Shown: positions 19,919 to 31,195, numbered from the stretch's first letter. The stretch: DNA of 64,000 nucleotides from Tilletia caries (GCA_032718865.1 JALUTQ010000005.1:62001-126000); one strand, 5' to 3'. Program-made: numbers and translations. Notes: generated by a model from the sequence alone, not told the origin.

Positions 19919-20022
19919 GTTCGAAAGTAGTCTCATAGAATCAGACGTCCATGTGGACTGTGGTGTTGTTGCTATGCAGCAATGTTTGCAAAATTAGACG
20001 CCAGTGGGCGCCGGCAAACCGT

Positions 20023-20048
20023 CCGTAGGACGTCTGATTCCACGACGT
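20023..20048. repeat. Inner palindromic repeat, left
   Basis: The motif GGACGTCTGATTCCACG matches, inverted, the motif CGTGGAATCAGACGTCC near 26254. The left terminus carries the same core in opposite direction (ATCAGACGTCC near 19939), so the left 118 bp can fold back on itself. Confidence 0.75.
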
Positions 20049-20115
20049 AAGGAAATCGACACATTGCAATCCACGACCCAACACCATACGTCCATACCAT
20101 CCACTCATCAGCACC

Positions 20116-23100
20116 ATGAACCAAACACTCAATTCATCCACCAGTTACATGTCTTCCGAGCCCGACGACGTGTCCATGCTCTCTTCCCTTTCCAGTCTTT
20201 CCTCTTTGGAGCCTTTGGAAGAGCCAGTTCCAGCTCAAGCTCAGCCGCGACCTAAGGAACCGTCCAAGCGTCGTCGCCTTCAAGAGTCGGACATCGAATC
20301 GTTCTTCACCTTCCTGGACGAGCTCGGTGTCAGCTGCAGCAATCTCCTGCGCACGCTGTTCGACCCTGCATCCGTCAACCTGGACGACAAGGTCCAAAAG
20401 CAGATCCATCGACATGTTCGACCTTTCTTTTCAACCACAGCAGCAAGGAACTTCGTCAAGCAATCAAAGGGCGGGCGCAGAACGGCTCTTGCGATCGTAG
20501 TGGACGAGTTGCGGGCCGAGGGTAAAGGCGCTTCGAAGCTTCCTGAGCTTCGCCGGCCGTCAAGCATGAATCGTGGCGACAACATCCAGACCTATCGCTT
20601 CGGAGGCGCTGCCAACACCATTCGGACTCAACTACCCTTCACGTTTGCTGTGATCACAGCAATAGCCGGTGTCGGTGACGAGCAATCTGCTGTCGCGGTC
20701 GATCAAAGTCCCTCGGCCGTCGCATCTGTCGTTTCGACGCTCCCCCTCACCTCTCGTCTTGACAGGTCCGAACCGGGGTCGCGTCTTCCATCCCCGTCTC
20801 CTGAAGCTCGACAATCTGGAAGCACGGGCCAGCATCGGGCCGAAGAGGAGCGCAATCTCGAAGAACACGAGCTGGACGACATCTGGCAAGACATCGATGA
20901 AATTGGCCATCAACAGCCGTCTGCGGAGGACGAGGAGGGCGAGCCGAGCAGCAAACAGGCACCGGTATCCAAGCGCGGGAAGAGATCACCCATGGTTGTG
21001 AGTAAATATGAATGCTCTATTCTCTGCTCAACAAGCTCTAATGATGCTCCAATCGCTTGCGTCCACGCAGATCGCTATGGCTGCGACGATGATGCTACTG
21101 TTGGCTCGTAACGTGACGATCTCCCGATTTCAAAGGTCATTGGGACTCTTTCTCTTCGCATCTCGGACGGGACGCCGTGTGGTCGAGGTGCTCAGCAGGA
21201 TGGGGATGTCAGTCTCGTACCTTACGCTCCTCCGCACCATCCGGGAGCTTTCTCGATCGGCTCAGCATCGTGCCCGCTCAGCTTTACTCGACAAGACCAA
21301 GGTCTACTGCTTCGGATACGATAACATCAACTGGCAGACGAAGCATCGCAACAAGGGGTTCGGGGTCTCCAACCAAATGACAGCGGCAACGCACGGAGCT
21401 CTGTACGAAGTCGATACATCCGTGCAATTAAAGGACGGTCCACAGCACCCAACCTGTGATCCGAAGGTGTTCACCGATGCGCTCGGTGCGGACATGCCCA
21501 AGCCCACGACCGCAGTCACCAGCATGATCGAGGAGCTAGTGGCGAGCTCCCCTACCCGGAATCCTTGGCCGGAACTGCGGCGGCAACGAGACGAGTTACG
21601 GCAGAAGCCTTTACCCAAAGACTTACATCCTGCAGACCTCCTTATGGGCGAAAAAGACGAAGAATATCTCGCCCGCATATTGATCAGCCACGCGCAGAAA
21701 CTATTTTTGCAACAGCACACGTATTTGGGGTTCGATCCACCACCTGCGCCTCCGCAGATATGGCCGTTGAAACCTCGAAAGACCAACATCATTCCTCTTT
21801 CTGTCCTTGATGTCGACGAAGGATCAGTCAAAGGAAACATCGAGGTTTTCGACCAATTCTTCTTGCAGCACCTCAAGCTGTCGGACGAGGTTTGGAAGAC
21901 TCGGATCTGGCCAGTTGTTGCGGATGGTTACACTGTCAAAAGAATCAGGTCTGCACAGAAAATGCGTCGCATCGAACGATCGGAGAGATCCTTCGATATT
22001 TTCTCCGCGCAGCAGCCATGGGCAGCGCCATGGCACTTGATGGTGAGTCTGGACATCTTAAAATCTTTCCCTCTCCCGCTTTCGCTCGTTAAAGTTGATC
22101 CATTATCCCCTTTCCGTCTTCAGTATGCCTACGTTCGCTGCATTTTCATCAACTATGGAGGCTCATGGGAGCACTCCACTCGGTTCGACATCCGGACGCT
22201 GGCCGAACGCGTCGGTATGCGTAATCTTCTCTCACAGCCACACAACTTCCACGACTCGGCCCGCTTCATGCAGTTCTGGTTCAGCGCCGCGTGCTGTTCG
22301 ATCATCTCAGCGGCATTACGAAAGCACGTAGCGTCCGTCTCAACCTCAGCTTCCGCTCATCCGTCCTCTGCCTCATCATCGGCGCGATCATTGTCGCAGG
22401 ACGCGGGTGCTTCAGCACGCCACCAAGACAACGAGGCGCGGACACGGGTGCCAGGTCCCGCCTACCGGCAGAATGAATTCAAGGACGCTGTCGACCGTGA
22501 AACGTTCCTCAAGATCAGCGAAGAGGCTATTCGTGAGGTTGTGCGACTTGATGCGGATCAATATCTGCTGGAGCAAAAGGCGAAAGGAGCGGAGCGCGAT
22601 GACATCAACCTATTCAGCAGGAGCATGTTCGTCGACATTGGCCTTTTTATCGAGCTGCAAGCGTGCATCTCCGCAGGTGATCCCGGTCGTCTGGTCATAG
22701 CGATGAAGCAACTGGTGCCTCGGTTTCAAGCCACCGGTCAGCACAACTACGTGTCTGAGCTCTTGGAGATCCTCGTCACTTTGCACTTTGAATCACCACC
22801 GGCTCTAAGAGCGATCATGCTCGCAAGCTTGCTCGTCAACACCAAGGGCCACGCCGACTCGTTCATGCCCACCGACCTTCTTCAAGAAAACTTCGTCTTC
22901 GATCTCAAGCACACTTGGCCTGTGGGTGGAACTCCCAAATCACTCCAGTACAAGGGTTTCATCGGTTCTCTGTTGCAGATCCTCGCCGATCTGAAGTTCG
23001 GGTTCTGGAAGGATCTCGGAATTGCAGCGCAGAATCAGACACATTTGGACAAGAAGCGGGCCTCGACCATTCAGGCGTTACAAGGAGACTTCAATCGCGG

Positions 23101-23479
23101 CTCTGTCTTCGAATGGCATTGCACAGGACGTCAGAGCAACGCATTCGAGCTCATCAGAGGAGAGGCGGTTCGAGTCAAGCGCGCAGCACTGCAGGCTAGC
23201 GGTGAAAGTACCAAATCCGCTCGGCAGCTCAAGAATATTGCTTGCGACCTGTTCGCCAGCGGCATGCTCGCTCTCCAAGACACTGCTTCTCGCAGCGGAG
23301 CATTTTCTAGGTGGTGTATTCGGCGGGCTGCTGCGATGGGGAAGGAGCGTGAGGACGAATTGAGTGATGAGGCAAGTGGCGATGAGGACATGGAGGGTGA
23401 CAATGAAGGCATGTTTTCCTACGCGGGAATGTCGGCCAACCTCGACGGGGTCCAGGAGCTGGAAGATGACGAACTATGA
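20116..23479 (+). CDS. DUF6589-family protein, probable transposase
   Basis: Three exons (20116-20997, 21071-22042, 22124-23479) joined by phase-0 introns give 1069 residues with no frame break. The N-terminus is Ser-rich and disordered, followed by a helical region. Family-type blocks are FGYDNINWQTKHRNKG (Asp about 378), VVADGYTVKRIRSAQKM (Asp about 579; many relatives have GDQ-T-x-x-R-I/L-R here), FMQFWFSAACC, and TGQHNYVSELLEIL with TDLLQENFVFD (Glu about 873). The spacing of D, D and E resembles an RNase H-fold transposase, but this assignment is my inference. The C-terminus is acidic (SDEASGDEDMEGDNEG). The start ATG lies about 70 bp inside the inner repeat and fits the exon. The gene converges with the helicase within the same element. 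Confidence 0.8.
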
Positions 23480-23676
23480 CGAACGGTTTCCCATTTTCGC
23501 TCGAGCAAAAGTACAACATCACCTCTTCGAGATTTCAAAAAGCTTCTTCATCCACTCCTGCGCCCACTCCTCTCCTTCGGTCGGCTTTCGACTCTCTAGC
23601 CAACGCTTCGAGGGACAAACCCTGCTATCGCGCCGGTGCCCTCTTGTCTCGAGATTGGCTGTTGGGTCGTTCTGGT

Positions 23677-26160
23677 TCACTGCCTTGCAAACGGAACAGG
23701 TTGACGTCTGAAGGTGGTATACAGGCTGGATGAGCTCACGTTCCTTGCTAACTTCTGTTTCCCTAGCAGGCAGCACTTGCTTGACGCTTTACTCACCCGA
23801 GAACCAGATGCTTCTGCAGCTTGAACCCGCTGAAGAGACTCTTGCGCTGAACGAGCATCTCTTTTTGCCTCCCTCCTCTTCCTCGCTTCCTCTTGCTGTA
23901 GTCGCCGCTCCTCACCCGCCTTGTCTTTGGACTCTTGCCGTCTCGTCTCCTCTTCTTCCAAGACTCCCCTCACAATGTCTTCGAGGCCCGGCAACACGTC
24001 CGACTTGAACCGCATTCCAACAAATGATCCCAGTCGTGAGTCATTCTCGTTGAAGCCGTGTGCGATTGTCTTGAGGTTGTTGACTAATGAGTCGATGTCC
24101 TGAAAAATCAGGAAGGCATTGATTCCCAATCGTCCTGCTCGTCTACTTGCCTTCCAAGAAGCCTCCCATTCCGTCGACCTCCAGTCCTCCAGTCGCGAGC
24201 GCAAAACCTTCTGCATCGCCATAATGCCCGGCAGACTCGGAATGATCTCCTTGCTCGGTATCAGCTCCTCGGGTATCTCGGAGAGCGGAAGCGGATCGCA
24301 TGTCGAACAGCAACGAAGCTTTCGGTCCTTCTCAATCGGCCCGCTGGACGAGTACAGGTTGAGGGGGTCGGGAAGACTTTCCGCAGATGGCTGCTCGAGG
24401 TGCTGGAGAATCAATCGCCGAACGCAAGCATCGCGTCGAATGCCATGGCTGGCCAAGGCAACCAGCTCGTCGTCCACAATCTTCTTTGCGACTACCGTGC
24501 TTTGTCCCGTCCGCATCGATTCAACATCGCTCTCGAGGGTCACATCTGCGATATCGTCTTCTTCTTGATCCAGGATTGGAGGAAGGTCACCGTTGTCTGC
24601 GAGGGCCTTTTTGGTATCGGCATCAAGGTACGATGGCTCCACCAGCATGGTACATTCAGCCTCATCGGAAAAATCCCTTCCACAACGTCCAACTCGCTGC
24701 CAGAATGCAGATACGCCGCCAAACAAACCAACCTGCATCGCCCGCAAGACCAGTCGGCAATCGGCGCCCATACCAAACGCGTCCGTGCAGATTGCGATGA
24801 GGCATTGTCGAAGGTCGAGACGCTTGCGAATCTCGGTGCGATGCCCTTCCGACATGTCCGCATAAAACACGTCGACCACGTCATCGAAGCCGGCTCGCTT
24901 GCTCCATTTGCTGATGTGAGTGTACATGTTCGTTGCAAGATCCTTGTTGTTGACGTAAATAAGGGTGACAGGGAAGTTCTTAGTCCGCTCCTCAATGTCT
25001 CCACCTCGCTCCCACAGCTCGGGCAACAGGCTGAGAATGTCTAAGAAGGACTTGGGAGAGTATCGCATTGGCAGGATGCGCAGGTAGAGGTTCGGTCGGT
25101 TGGTTCCGACATCGACGATGAGTGGATCCGTGAGTTCGAGGGTCGTCTCACATGCTCGTTGCGCTTGCTTCGTTAACGTCGCTGACATTACGACTGTGGG
25201 AACTTGCAGATGCCGTCGTACATCCCCAAGCTGCAGGAACTTTGGGCGAAAGTCGCGCCCCCATTGGTCGAGCGTATGCGCCTCGTCGAAAATGAATGCA
25301 GCAGCGCGGCTACGGAACCGGTCATGCATTAAGACCTTGTTCAAGAAGGCTCCTTCGGTCAAGGACTCTGCGGTCGCAAACACGAGGTTGTATTTGCCAT
25401 CACGAATCTCGGTGAGGAGCGCGTCGCTCTTGTGCGTTGCATCAACGTACGTCGCTCGAGTTCCAAATCTGAGTGTTTCCAAAGGAGCATGAGCGCATTT
25501 ACTGACGCATACATCGACGATTTCCGAAGCAGATCCTCACCGTGAAGCAAAATCCGAGACCAGTAACTGGAGCGGCTCCGCCACGATAACGACCCCGTCA
25601 GGGAAGAGCTTCTGGACGTAATCGATGATCTCTCCCTTGCCCGTCGACGTAGGTGCCTTGACGATAACGTCCTTTCCGTTCCGTACGCCGTCCGTCGCGA
25701 CCAGCTGGTATTGCTTCGGATCGTATCTGGGAGAAGGCGAGCTGTTCTGAAGCAGAAACAGAGTCCGAAAGCAGCGCTGTGAAAGAAGATGAAGAAAGAG
25801 GGTAGCAGAAGGAGGAAGGGAGCGGTGGGAGGGAGGAGAAAAGACATGAAGAACAAAAATCAGCGATGAAAGCCCTGAATGTTCAAAATGCTCGCTGTCT
25901 CCTGTGAAGAGTCAATGGTCAGGTCAACAAATCAAGTTCCGGGCTCATACCTTTGCACGCTTCGACCATGGCCCTTCTTCCTCCCTGTCCGATTGGGCTC
26001 GTTTCCGTTTGCCCAAGCGACCCAACAACGAAGACGGCAGGTGATCCTCAGTCGTGACTGGCGAGGCAGAGAGGGTAGATCCCGAAGGTGTCCGGATCGC
26101 ACTCAAGTGCGCGCCAATAGCATCCGTAGCCTTCCAGCTGTACGAGCGTATGGCTGGCAT
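23677..26160 (-). CDS. RecQ-like superfamily 2 DNA helicase
   Basis: Three exons read on the minus strand: 26160-25951, 25746-25541 and 25468-23677, giving about 735 residues. Motifs in order: a Q-motif-like YDPKQYQLVATDG, motif I KAPTSTGKGEII, motif II FIFDEAHTLDQWG (DEAH), motif III VMSATLT, motif V ICTDAFGMGAD, and motif VI FWQRVGRCGRD. A RecQ-type zinc region follows (CVRRLILQHL...CCSTCDPLP). The C-terminal part is a long charged helix rich in E, R and K. Motif I has Gly where Ser or Thr normally follows the Lys (GKG instead of GKS/T), which is unusual. The first exon carries a basic segment (GKRKRAQSDREEEGPWSKR), likely a nuclear signal. The helicase would unwind DNA during transposition or repair of the donor site. 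Confidence 0.85.
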
Positions 26161-26249
26161 TGTGTTTTATCTGGAAATGATGGAGATGTGGTTGATGTTG
26201 ATGGTGAGGTGTATTTGCTGTTGCACTGCTCTATGTGTCATTACTCATT

Positions 26250-26335
26250 AGTGCGTGGAATCAGACGTCCTGAAGGACGGCTGACGCTCTCTCTGCGGCG
26301 GCTAAATTTTTACCACGTGGAAATTCCTGACCTGG
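26250..26335. repeat. Inner palindromic repeat, right
   Basis: CGTGGAATCAGACGTCC followed by an AGGACGG and GGCGGCTAAATTTTT stretch. Read inverted, it aligns with about 80 bp of the left end (20048 back to 19975). It marks where the right end of the element would be if it were as short as the left. Confidence 0.7.
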
Positions 26336-28210
26336 GTGCGTACCTTACCAGAGTGTTCCCCTAACTTTTTCGCCTTGTTGAATAACAGGTCGTTGGGGGC
26401 TGGGAGTGGGATTTAAATACAGACTTAGTCAACAAAGTTAAGTAGCAGCAACTTACGCCTTGGAACCATAGTGACCTGGCTGTCGGCTGAAGCCCAGAGG
26501 CCAGGGTGTCCCTCAGACTCGATGTGGACCTCAGACCCTTATGACCTGGTAGAGATGTGCGAAGACGTGACTGGGGGGGCGTCCTCTCCCCCTCCCCTTT
26601 TCGCGAATCTTTTGTATCAGAAAGGTCACCAAATCTCAGCCCAGCACGGCTACGCAGAAGCTCAAGGTAGCTTCGCTACCCTTCGTCTGCTTCGCCATGC
26701 GGCTGCGACTTGCGATCGTAGCTACGAGCATCTATATCATTGTCCATGTAAAATTTTGAATGTTGATCAAACTTGCGTGAAAAAGGGATTGAGGAACTTC
26801 ACACACGTAATCATTCCGCACGGCTGTATCTACCAAGGAAGCAGAAAGCAAAGAATGATATGTCATATGATGGCTTCGCGCAGAGAGAGACAATTGACAA
26901 ACAAGACGGAGAATAGCTGCGAGCGCAATGAAGATAAGATTAAAAGACTGATGAGAAAAAAGCGTGAGGCTAATGCAGAAGGAGAGGTTAGGGGATAGGA
27001 AACATAAGCGGCCGGGGAAGCAGACGGAAGAGACGTAGAAGACGGGTGAAGGCTGAGACCGGAGACGAATGGGCAAAAGAATGCCAACAGAGCTTGATGC
27101 GAAGGTAAGGGAATATAGAAGAGGCAAGAGCACAGCAGAAAGAAAGTCAGATCAGGTCAGGTCAGGTCAGGTCCAGTGTTGAACATACTATTGGAGTATG
27201 GAACCCTGGGCGACTTGAGAGAGGAGAAGCACAATGGTGACGCCGAAGGTGGCCACCGACGACGGACACATTGACCTCGGCGGGCTTGACGTTGGCAATG
27301 TCGAAGTGGAAGGTGGAGGCGCGTGTGATGTCAAAGGTGGTGACCCGTGACACAGAACAGACTGTACGAGATATGCAGTGATGAGCACCATTTTTAACTC
27401 ATGAAGCGTCAGAGCCGTTAGAAGAAGGAGAGGGGGTCGGGGAAAAACCCACCGCTTGGGGTCGTAAAGACTTGAAGACCTCGGCGACGATGGGCACGGT
27501 GGAGTTGACGGGGTTGGAGATGACGAGGTGGTGTGCTTTGGGAGCAACCTTGGCAGCGGCTTTGTCGAGGGAGAGAGCTGTCCGATGGGGCATGGTGAGT
27601 GAGGAAAGTCAGTCTACTCATCTTGACGACGTCGACCGGATTCATAAGAGCAGAGAGCTGAAAAACGAATGGGTGAGTAAGGACCTAACCCGGAGCACCT
27701 GATGCAGATGCGCGTATAAACACGAGGCTCACCTTGGATGACAATTCGGGAGTGCTGACTGCTGGGCCGGACTCAGAATGGGAACAAAGCAGAGACTGGT
27801 ATGGGTAAGTGGTATCAGCCATCAGGTTAAGCAAGAAAAAGCAAAACAGCGGTGAGCATCATTAACTTGAACCTTGGTGAGCAGAGAGCGGTTAAAAAGA
27901 AATCGAGAGGGGGATTGTTCAATTCGCATGATGCTTGTCGGGCTTCGATGGAAGCGTGAAGAAAGGCTGGCGGTGTTGGTTGTCGTCTGTCGAGTGTCGA
28001 AATGAACTGATTACGTATGCAAGATTTCTGCACTCTGTGCTTATGTAAGGAAAACCAAACTTTGGCTCAAGGACAGATCAGTCAATTCTGATGCTACAAC
28101 CACGAAACCTGTGCCAGAAGTTGCAGGACTAGATTTGGTCAAGGGTCTACTGATTCAGAATGGTGTGTTGTGTTGGTAGTTGCGAAGAAAAGTCCCAAAC
28201 TACGAGCCTG
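26336..28210. other. Extra right arm of the DUF6589 element
   Basis: About 1.9 kb between the inner and outer right repeats. Apart from the malate dehydrogenase fragment (27185-27610) no gene is recognised. A stretch CCCCTAACTTT recurs, inverted, near both edges (26360 and 28265), so this arm could be an inserted or recombined related element. A short TCAGG repeat array occurs near 27150. Confidence 0.5.
27185..27610 (-). pseudogene. Malate dehydrogenase fragment
   Basis: Two pieces of a mitochondrial-type malate dehydrogenase are readable. The first is HHLVISNPVNSTVPIVAEVF, the loop with the substrate-binding Asn region. The second, after an apparent intron, is TTFDITRASTFHFDIANVKP and AEVNVSVVGGH. 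One base too many after VGGH puts FGVTIVLLLSQVAQGS into another frame. The N-terminal nucleotide-binding part and the C-terminal catalytic part are absent. It is an inert captured piece lying within the right arm of the DUF6589 element. Confidence 0.82.
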
Positions 28211-28533
28211 AATGGCAAAAAGCTTACGGCCGTAAGGCGGGAGCCGCCCTATAACCCCTTAACTAAAGTTAGGGGAAATGTAATCTCTGTCCTTCACAGA
28301 CGTCTGATGCTATGAGACTAGTTCGAAAGTATATTTTGATTGGGATGATAAGTCTTGAGGAGGTTCTTGAAGTGTCGAGGCCGGGCCAGAAGTGATATTT
28401 CTTCTGGCGCGCTGATCTACGACCTGGACTGCTCGCAAGACCTGGAACTTGCCTGCGGAGAGGTTGACATATACATGTCCGCGACAACAAAGGAGCAAGA
28501 GCAATGTGTTCCGACATACGGAACACTCACAGT

Positions 28534-29610
28534 GGGGGGGCACAGGTCCGTTCTGGGCGATGCAGACCGCCAAGGGTGTTGCCAGCCTCGATGGCCTTCT
28601 CGATGGGCTGATGGAGCAAGAGCGCGCCAAGAACACCGCCAGCAAAGGCATCACCTGCGCCGTTGGTGTCGACAATGTCCTCGATGGGCCAGACGGAGAA
28701 CGAAGACGTTTTCTCTTCACCCTAGACGGCGAGCGCGCTGGACTTGCACCGTGGGTGAGGAATACACGGAGCATGAGGGACGAGGGAAGCTCGGAGGCGA
28801 GGTTGGCGATGGCTTTGGCAACGATGGGGAAGTCTGTGGAGGAGATGTCGTGGGAGCCTGCATAGGTCTCTGCCTCGGACTTGTTACCAATGACGATGGA
28901 GGTGTAGGGCAGGATCTGGTCGAGCTGGGAGGAGAGGAACTGGGGGATGAGAGGAGCGGAGAGGTTGATGGCGAACGTCTGTGTATGAATGCGAGTGATT
29001 GTGAGTATCTTACGTCGAGCGAATATGAAGCCTCGTAGCTCTACCGATTTGGACTCACTGCGCCCGTCTACTTTTTACTTCTTGACGACGATCAGAGCAG
29101 TCTCAAGACCGTGGGTGGGGAATTGATAGTCTTGCGCGGGGGTAAGCGGGACGCAGAGCCTTGCGAGGGAAGTGGAGGTGCAAGGAGAGCGGAATAGAAA
29201 TGATGAGAAAGAGACACGACTGACGTGGCGAGTGACCATCACTTCGCTCGACTTGCTCGCTACGCTCTGTTCAAGGACCCACCCACCTCCCCGGGTCCTC
29301 CCCATTTGCGTCTGCGTCGCCCCAACGCTCCGGGTCAGACTGCATCGACGTGCGAGCGGGAACGCTCTTACCCAACCCTCACTGCACACGCTGTGCATAG
29401 GCACATGTATCCAGACCAGAACCAGTTACAATCAGAAACGTTACACGTAGCCACATCACTGAGCGAGCAAGGCGTAGCCCTCCATGTAGAAGAACTTGGC
29501 GTTGTTGAGGATCTCCTGGAGCTCGGGGATGTCGAGGTACGACTTGGCGAAGTTCTCATAGACGCGCCGAGGTTTGAGAAGGGAGGAGAAAGCAATCGGC
29601 ACCGTCCACT
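28534..29610 (-). pseudogene. Broken adenosine kinase (PfkB family) with a SINE inside
   Basis: In minus-strand order the pieces read YENFAKSYLDIPELQEILNN and FFYMEGY, then (after a SINE) FPTHGLETALIVVKK, TFAINLSAPLIPQFLSSQL, SIVIGNKSEAETYAG, and finally DIVDTNGAGDAFAGGVLG and NTLAVCIAQNGPVPP. DTNGAGDAFAGG is the PfkB signature with the catalytic Asp. Adenosine kinase phosphorylates adenosine to AMP. The N-terminus is not found, the exon around MEGY is interrupted by the SINE at 29144-29398, and a G7 run (28534-28540) lies at the last readable codons. The gene is best regarded as inactive. Confidence 0.75.
29144..29398 (-). mobile_element. tRNA-derived SINE, copy 2
   Basis: Second copy of the repeat at 16462-16722, same orientation. 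The tRNA-like part (GGGTAAGAGCG, then ATGCAGTCTGACCC) is more diverged in the B box; the body GGAGGACCCGGGGAGGTGGG is unchanged. It sits inside the adenosine kinase coding sequence. Confidence 0.6.
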
Positions 29611-30229
29611 CGCGGTCTCAACGTCGGCGAAGGCTGATGCGCTTATGTACGTCGTTATGACATGACTCGGCTTCTTGGTGCGGCCAAACACATCGAGAAT
29701 CCGATCGAAGAGAGTGCCATGATCTGAAACCTCCCTTGGCGCGCAAGTCAAAAGCACGAGTCAGCCGGTCGTCCGCTCTGTGATCTGTCACAGGGAGGAT
29801 AAGGGCAGATAATGACTCACTATAGGCAATGGTCAATCTTGAAAAGAAGACATCTCCTGGAGAGTGTCCCCAGCGAAGCATTCGAAGCTGCGCTCAAAGT
29901 AGATAGAGACCCGCCCGCATCGTTAGGTGAGACAAATGGGAACGGAGCAAAGTCGACGTTCAGCGATTTTCACACACTCTCGCTGAGCAGCATGCGTATT
30001 GAGCTTGCAGTCGAGTGTAGCAGTAAAGATGAGATGCGGTGAAGGAGGGATGACGGTCACGCGTCGCGGAACGAATGGCGGAGCGCGTCGCATGTTTTGG
30101 TGGTGAGATGAGACGGACAGCATAGGCAGCGCTGATCTACTCTTCCTCCTCCTCCTCATACTTCTTGCCACCTGTTTCTTTTGTTCCCCCAGCAGCTTAC
30201 ACTCTCCATTCAATTCTGTCTCGCTGGCG
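29611..30229. other. Intergenic region upstream of gene B
   Basis: No gene is recognised. A minus-strand frame at 29640-29757 (DHGTLFDRILDVFGRTKKPS) looks protein-like but has no known motif and could be a remnant attached to the adenosine kinase. The last 100 bp are pyrimidine-rich and probably act as the promoter of gene B. Confidence 0.4.
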
Positions 30230-31195
30230 ATGGCGCGCAAACGCAACAAGCTCTCGAACGTATCGAGCCGGCCGAGGGGTGTCACGCCCACGATTGTCTG
30301 GACACCGGATCAAGAGCACACTCTCCTCCGCCTGCTCAGAGAGAATCCGAAGTACCAGTCAGCCTTACTCCTCGACTGGTTCCCACTGTCTCAAGGTGAT
30401 AGCGCGGACAACGCTATCAATGGCTCAAAGCGCCGTACGCGGACGCCTCGTCACCTCGTCACATCCACTCTCCAGCCCATTATCGCACAAATCTTCGGAG
30501 ACGACCCTACGAAGGTGCCCTCTCAGATCCGGTCAAAGCTTCACTCAATGTCTGATCTCTACGACATCCAGCGCAGAGAGATGGATGTTGAGGCCCGGAA
30601 CGTGCTCTTCCGCGAAATGACCGGTCACGGAGCGGCGGCACGGTGGAAGAAGGAGCGTCGTGCTGTGCTCTCCAAGTGCTCCTGGTGGGAAACGTTCCAC
30701 GAGCTTGTGGTTGCTCGCGAGCGACTGTCGCAGCAGGGAGCTTCTCATGCTTTCACTCCGAGTCCATCCGAAGGCACCGTCGATACAGGACGAAAGCACA
30801 TTCAAGGTCTCAGCAGCTCGTCGACTCCGGCTGCCTCATCAAGCACAACGAATGTCGACCAGCAACAAAGCCTCAGAGCAGCTAGAGCCACGACTCACAC
30901 TCGTATCCCAGAGACATCTCAGAAAGCTCAAGGCAATGCACTGCAGGAACGCAAAAGTCGATCCAGTCGTCAGCCCAAAGGAGCGGACAAAGGGCGTCTA
31001 CTGCAAGCTAAACACAAGGAACGAGAGCGCCAAATACGTGAACAGAAGAAGGAGACTCTGCCCACCCGAACGATCGAGCGGGAGCGCACCAAGAAACTGG
31101 CGCTCAAGTCGAGGACGGATCAGCGCGATCAGTGGCGCGAGGTGGTGTCTGAACGGATGGACTTGCTCGAGGTCGAAGGCGACGATGGCGAATAA
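30230..31195 (+). CDS. SANT-like family gene B
   Basis: An uninterrupted 321-residue frame starting at ATG 30230 (MARKRNKLSNVSSR). The first block is TIVWTPDQEHTLLRLLRENP and YQSALLLDWFP; the second is STLQPIIAQIFGDDPTKVPS with QIRSKLHSMSDLYDIQRRE; the third is CSWWETFHELVVARERL. The C-terminal half is low-complexity, then ends in a charged helix (TIERERTKKLALKSR, WREVVSERMDLLEVEG) that looks like a dimerising coiled coil. The first blocks resemble a trihelix Myb/SANT domain. No transposase or terminal repeats were found around it, so it may be a host gene or an orphan from a Harbinger element. It is in tandem with gene C. Confidence 0.65.
   Translation: MARKRNKLSNVSSRPRGVTPTIVWTPDQEHTLLRLLRENPKYQSALLLDWFPLSQGDSADNAINGSKRRTRTPRHLVTSTLQPIIAQIFGDDPTKVPSQIRSKLHSMSDLYDIQRREMDVEARNVLFREMTGHGAAARWKKERRAVLSKCSWWETFHELVVARERLSQQGASHAFTPSPSEGTVDTGRKHIQGLSSSSTPAASSSTTNVDQQQSLRAARATTHTRIPETSQKAQGNALQERKSRSSRQPKGADKGRLLQAKHKERERQIREQKKETLPTRTIERERTKKLALKSRTDQRDQWREVVSERMDLLEVEGDDGE

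Larger units (their letters stand above)
19928..28320. mobile_element. DUF6589 + RecQ-like helicase DNA transposon (8.4 kb)
   Basis: The two ends are inverted repeats: TAGTCTCATAGAATCAGACG at 19928 and the same with one mismatch read inward from 28320. The 9-bp sequence GTTCGAAAG flanks both ends exactly (19919-19927 and 28321-28329). Inside are a DUF6589 gene (plus) and a RecQ-like helicase (minus), convergent and 197 bp apart. A second, inner inverted copy of the ATCAGACGTCC repeat lies at about 20027-20045 and 26250-26270, framing just the two genes. The right arm beyond the inner repeat is about 2 kb longer than the left and carries a malate dehydrogenase fragment. The ends and duplication show that the whole unit was inserted as one piece. 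I know of DUF6589 proteins only as uncharacterised fungal proteins, so calling this a transposon family is inference. Confidence 0.8.

Noticed and set aside
19928..28320. The DUF6589/RecQ unit as a Helitron
   Set aside because: There is no Rep (HUH) domain, and it has inverted ends with a 9-bp duplication, unlike Helitrons; the helicase is RecQ-like and not Pif1-like.
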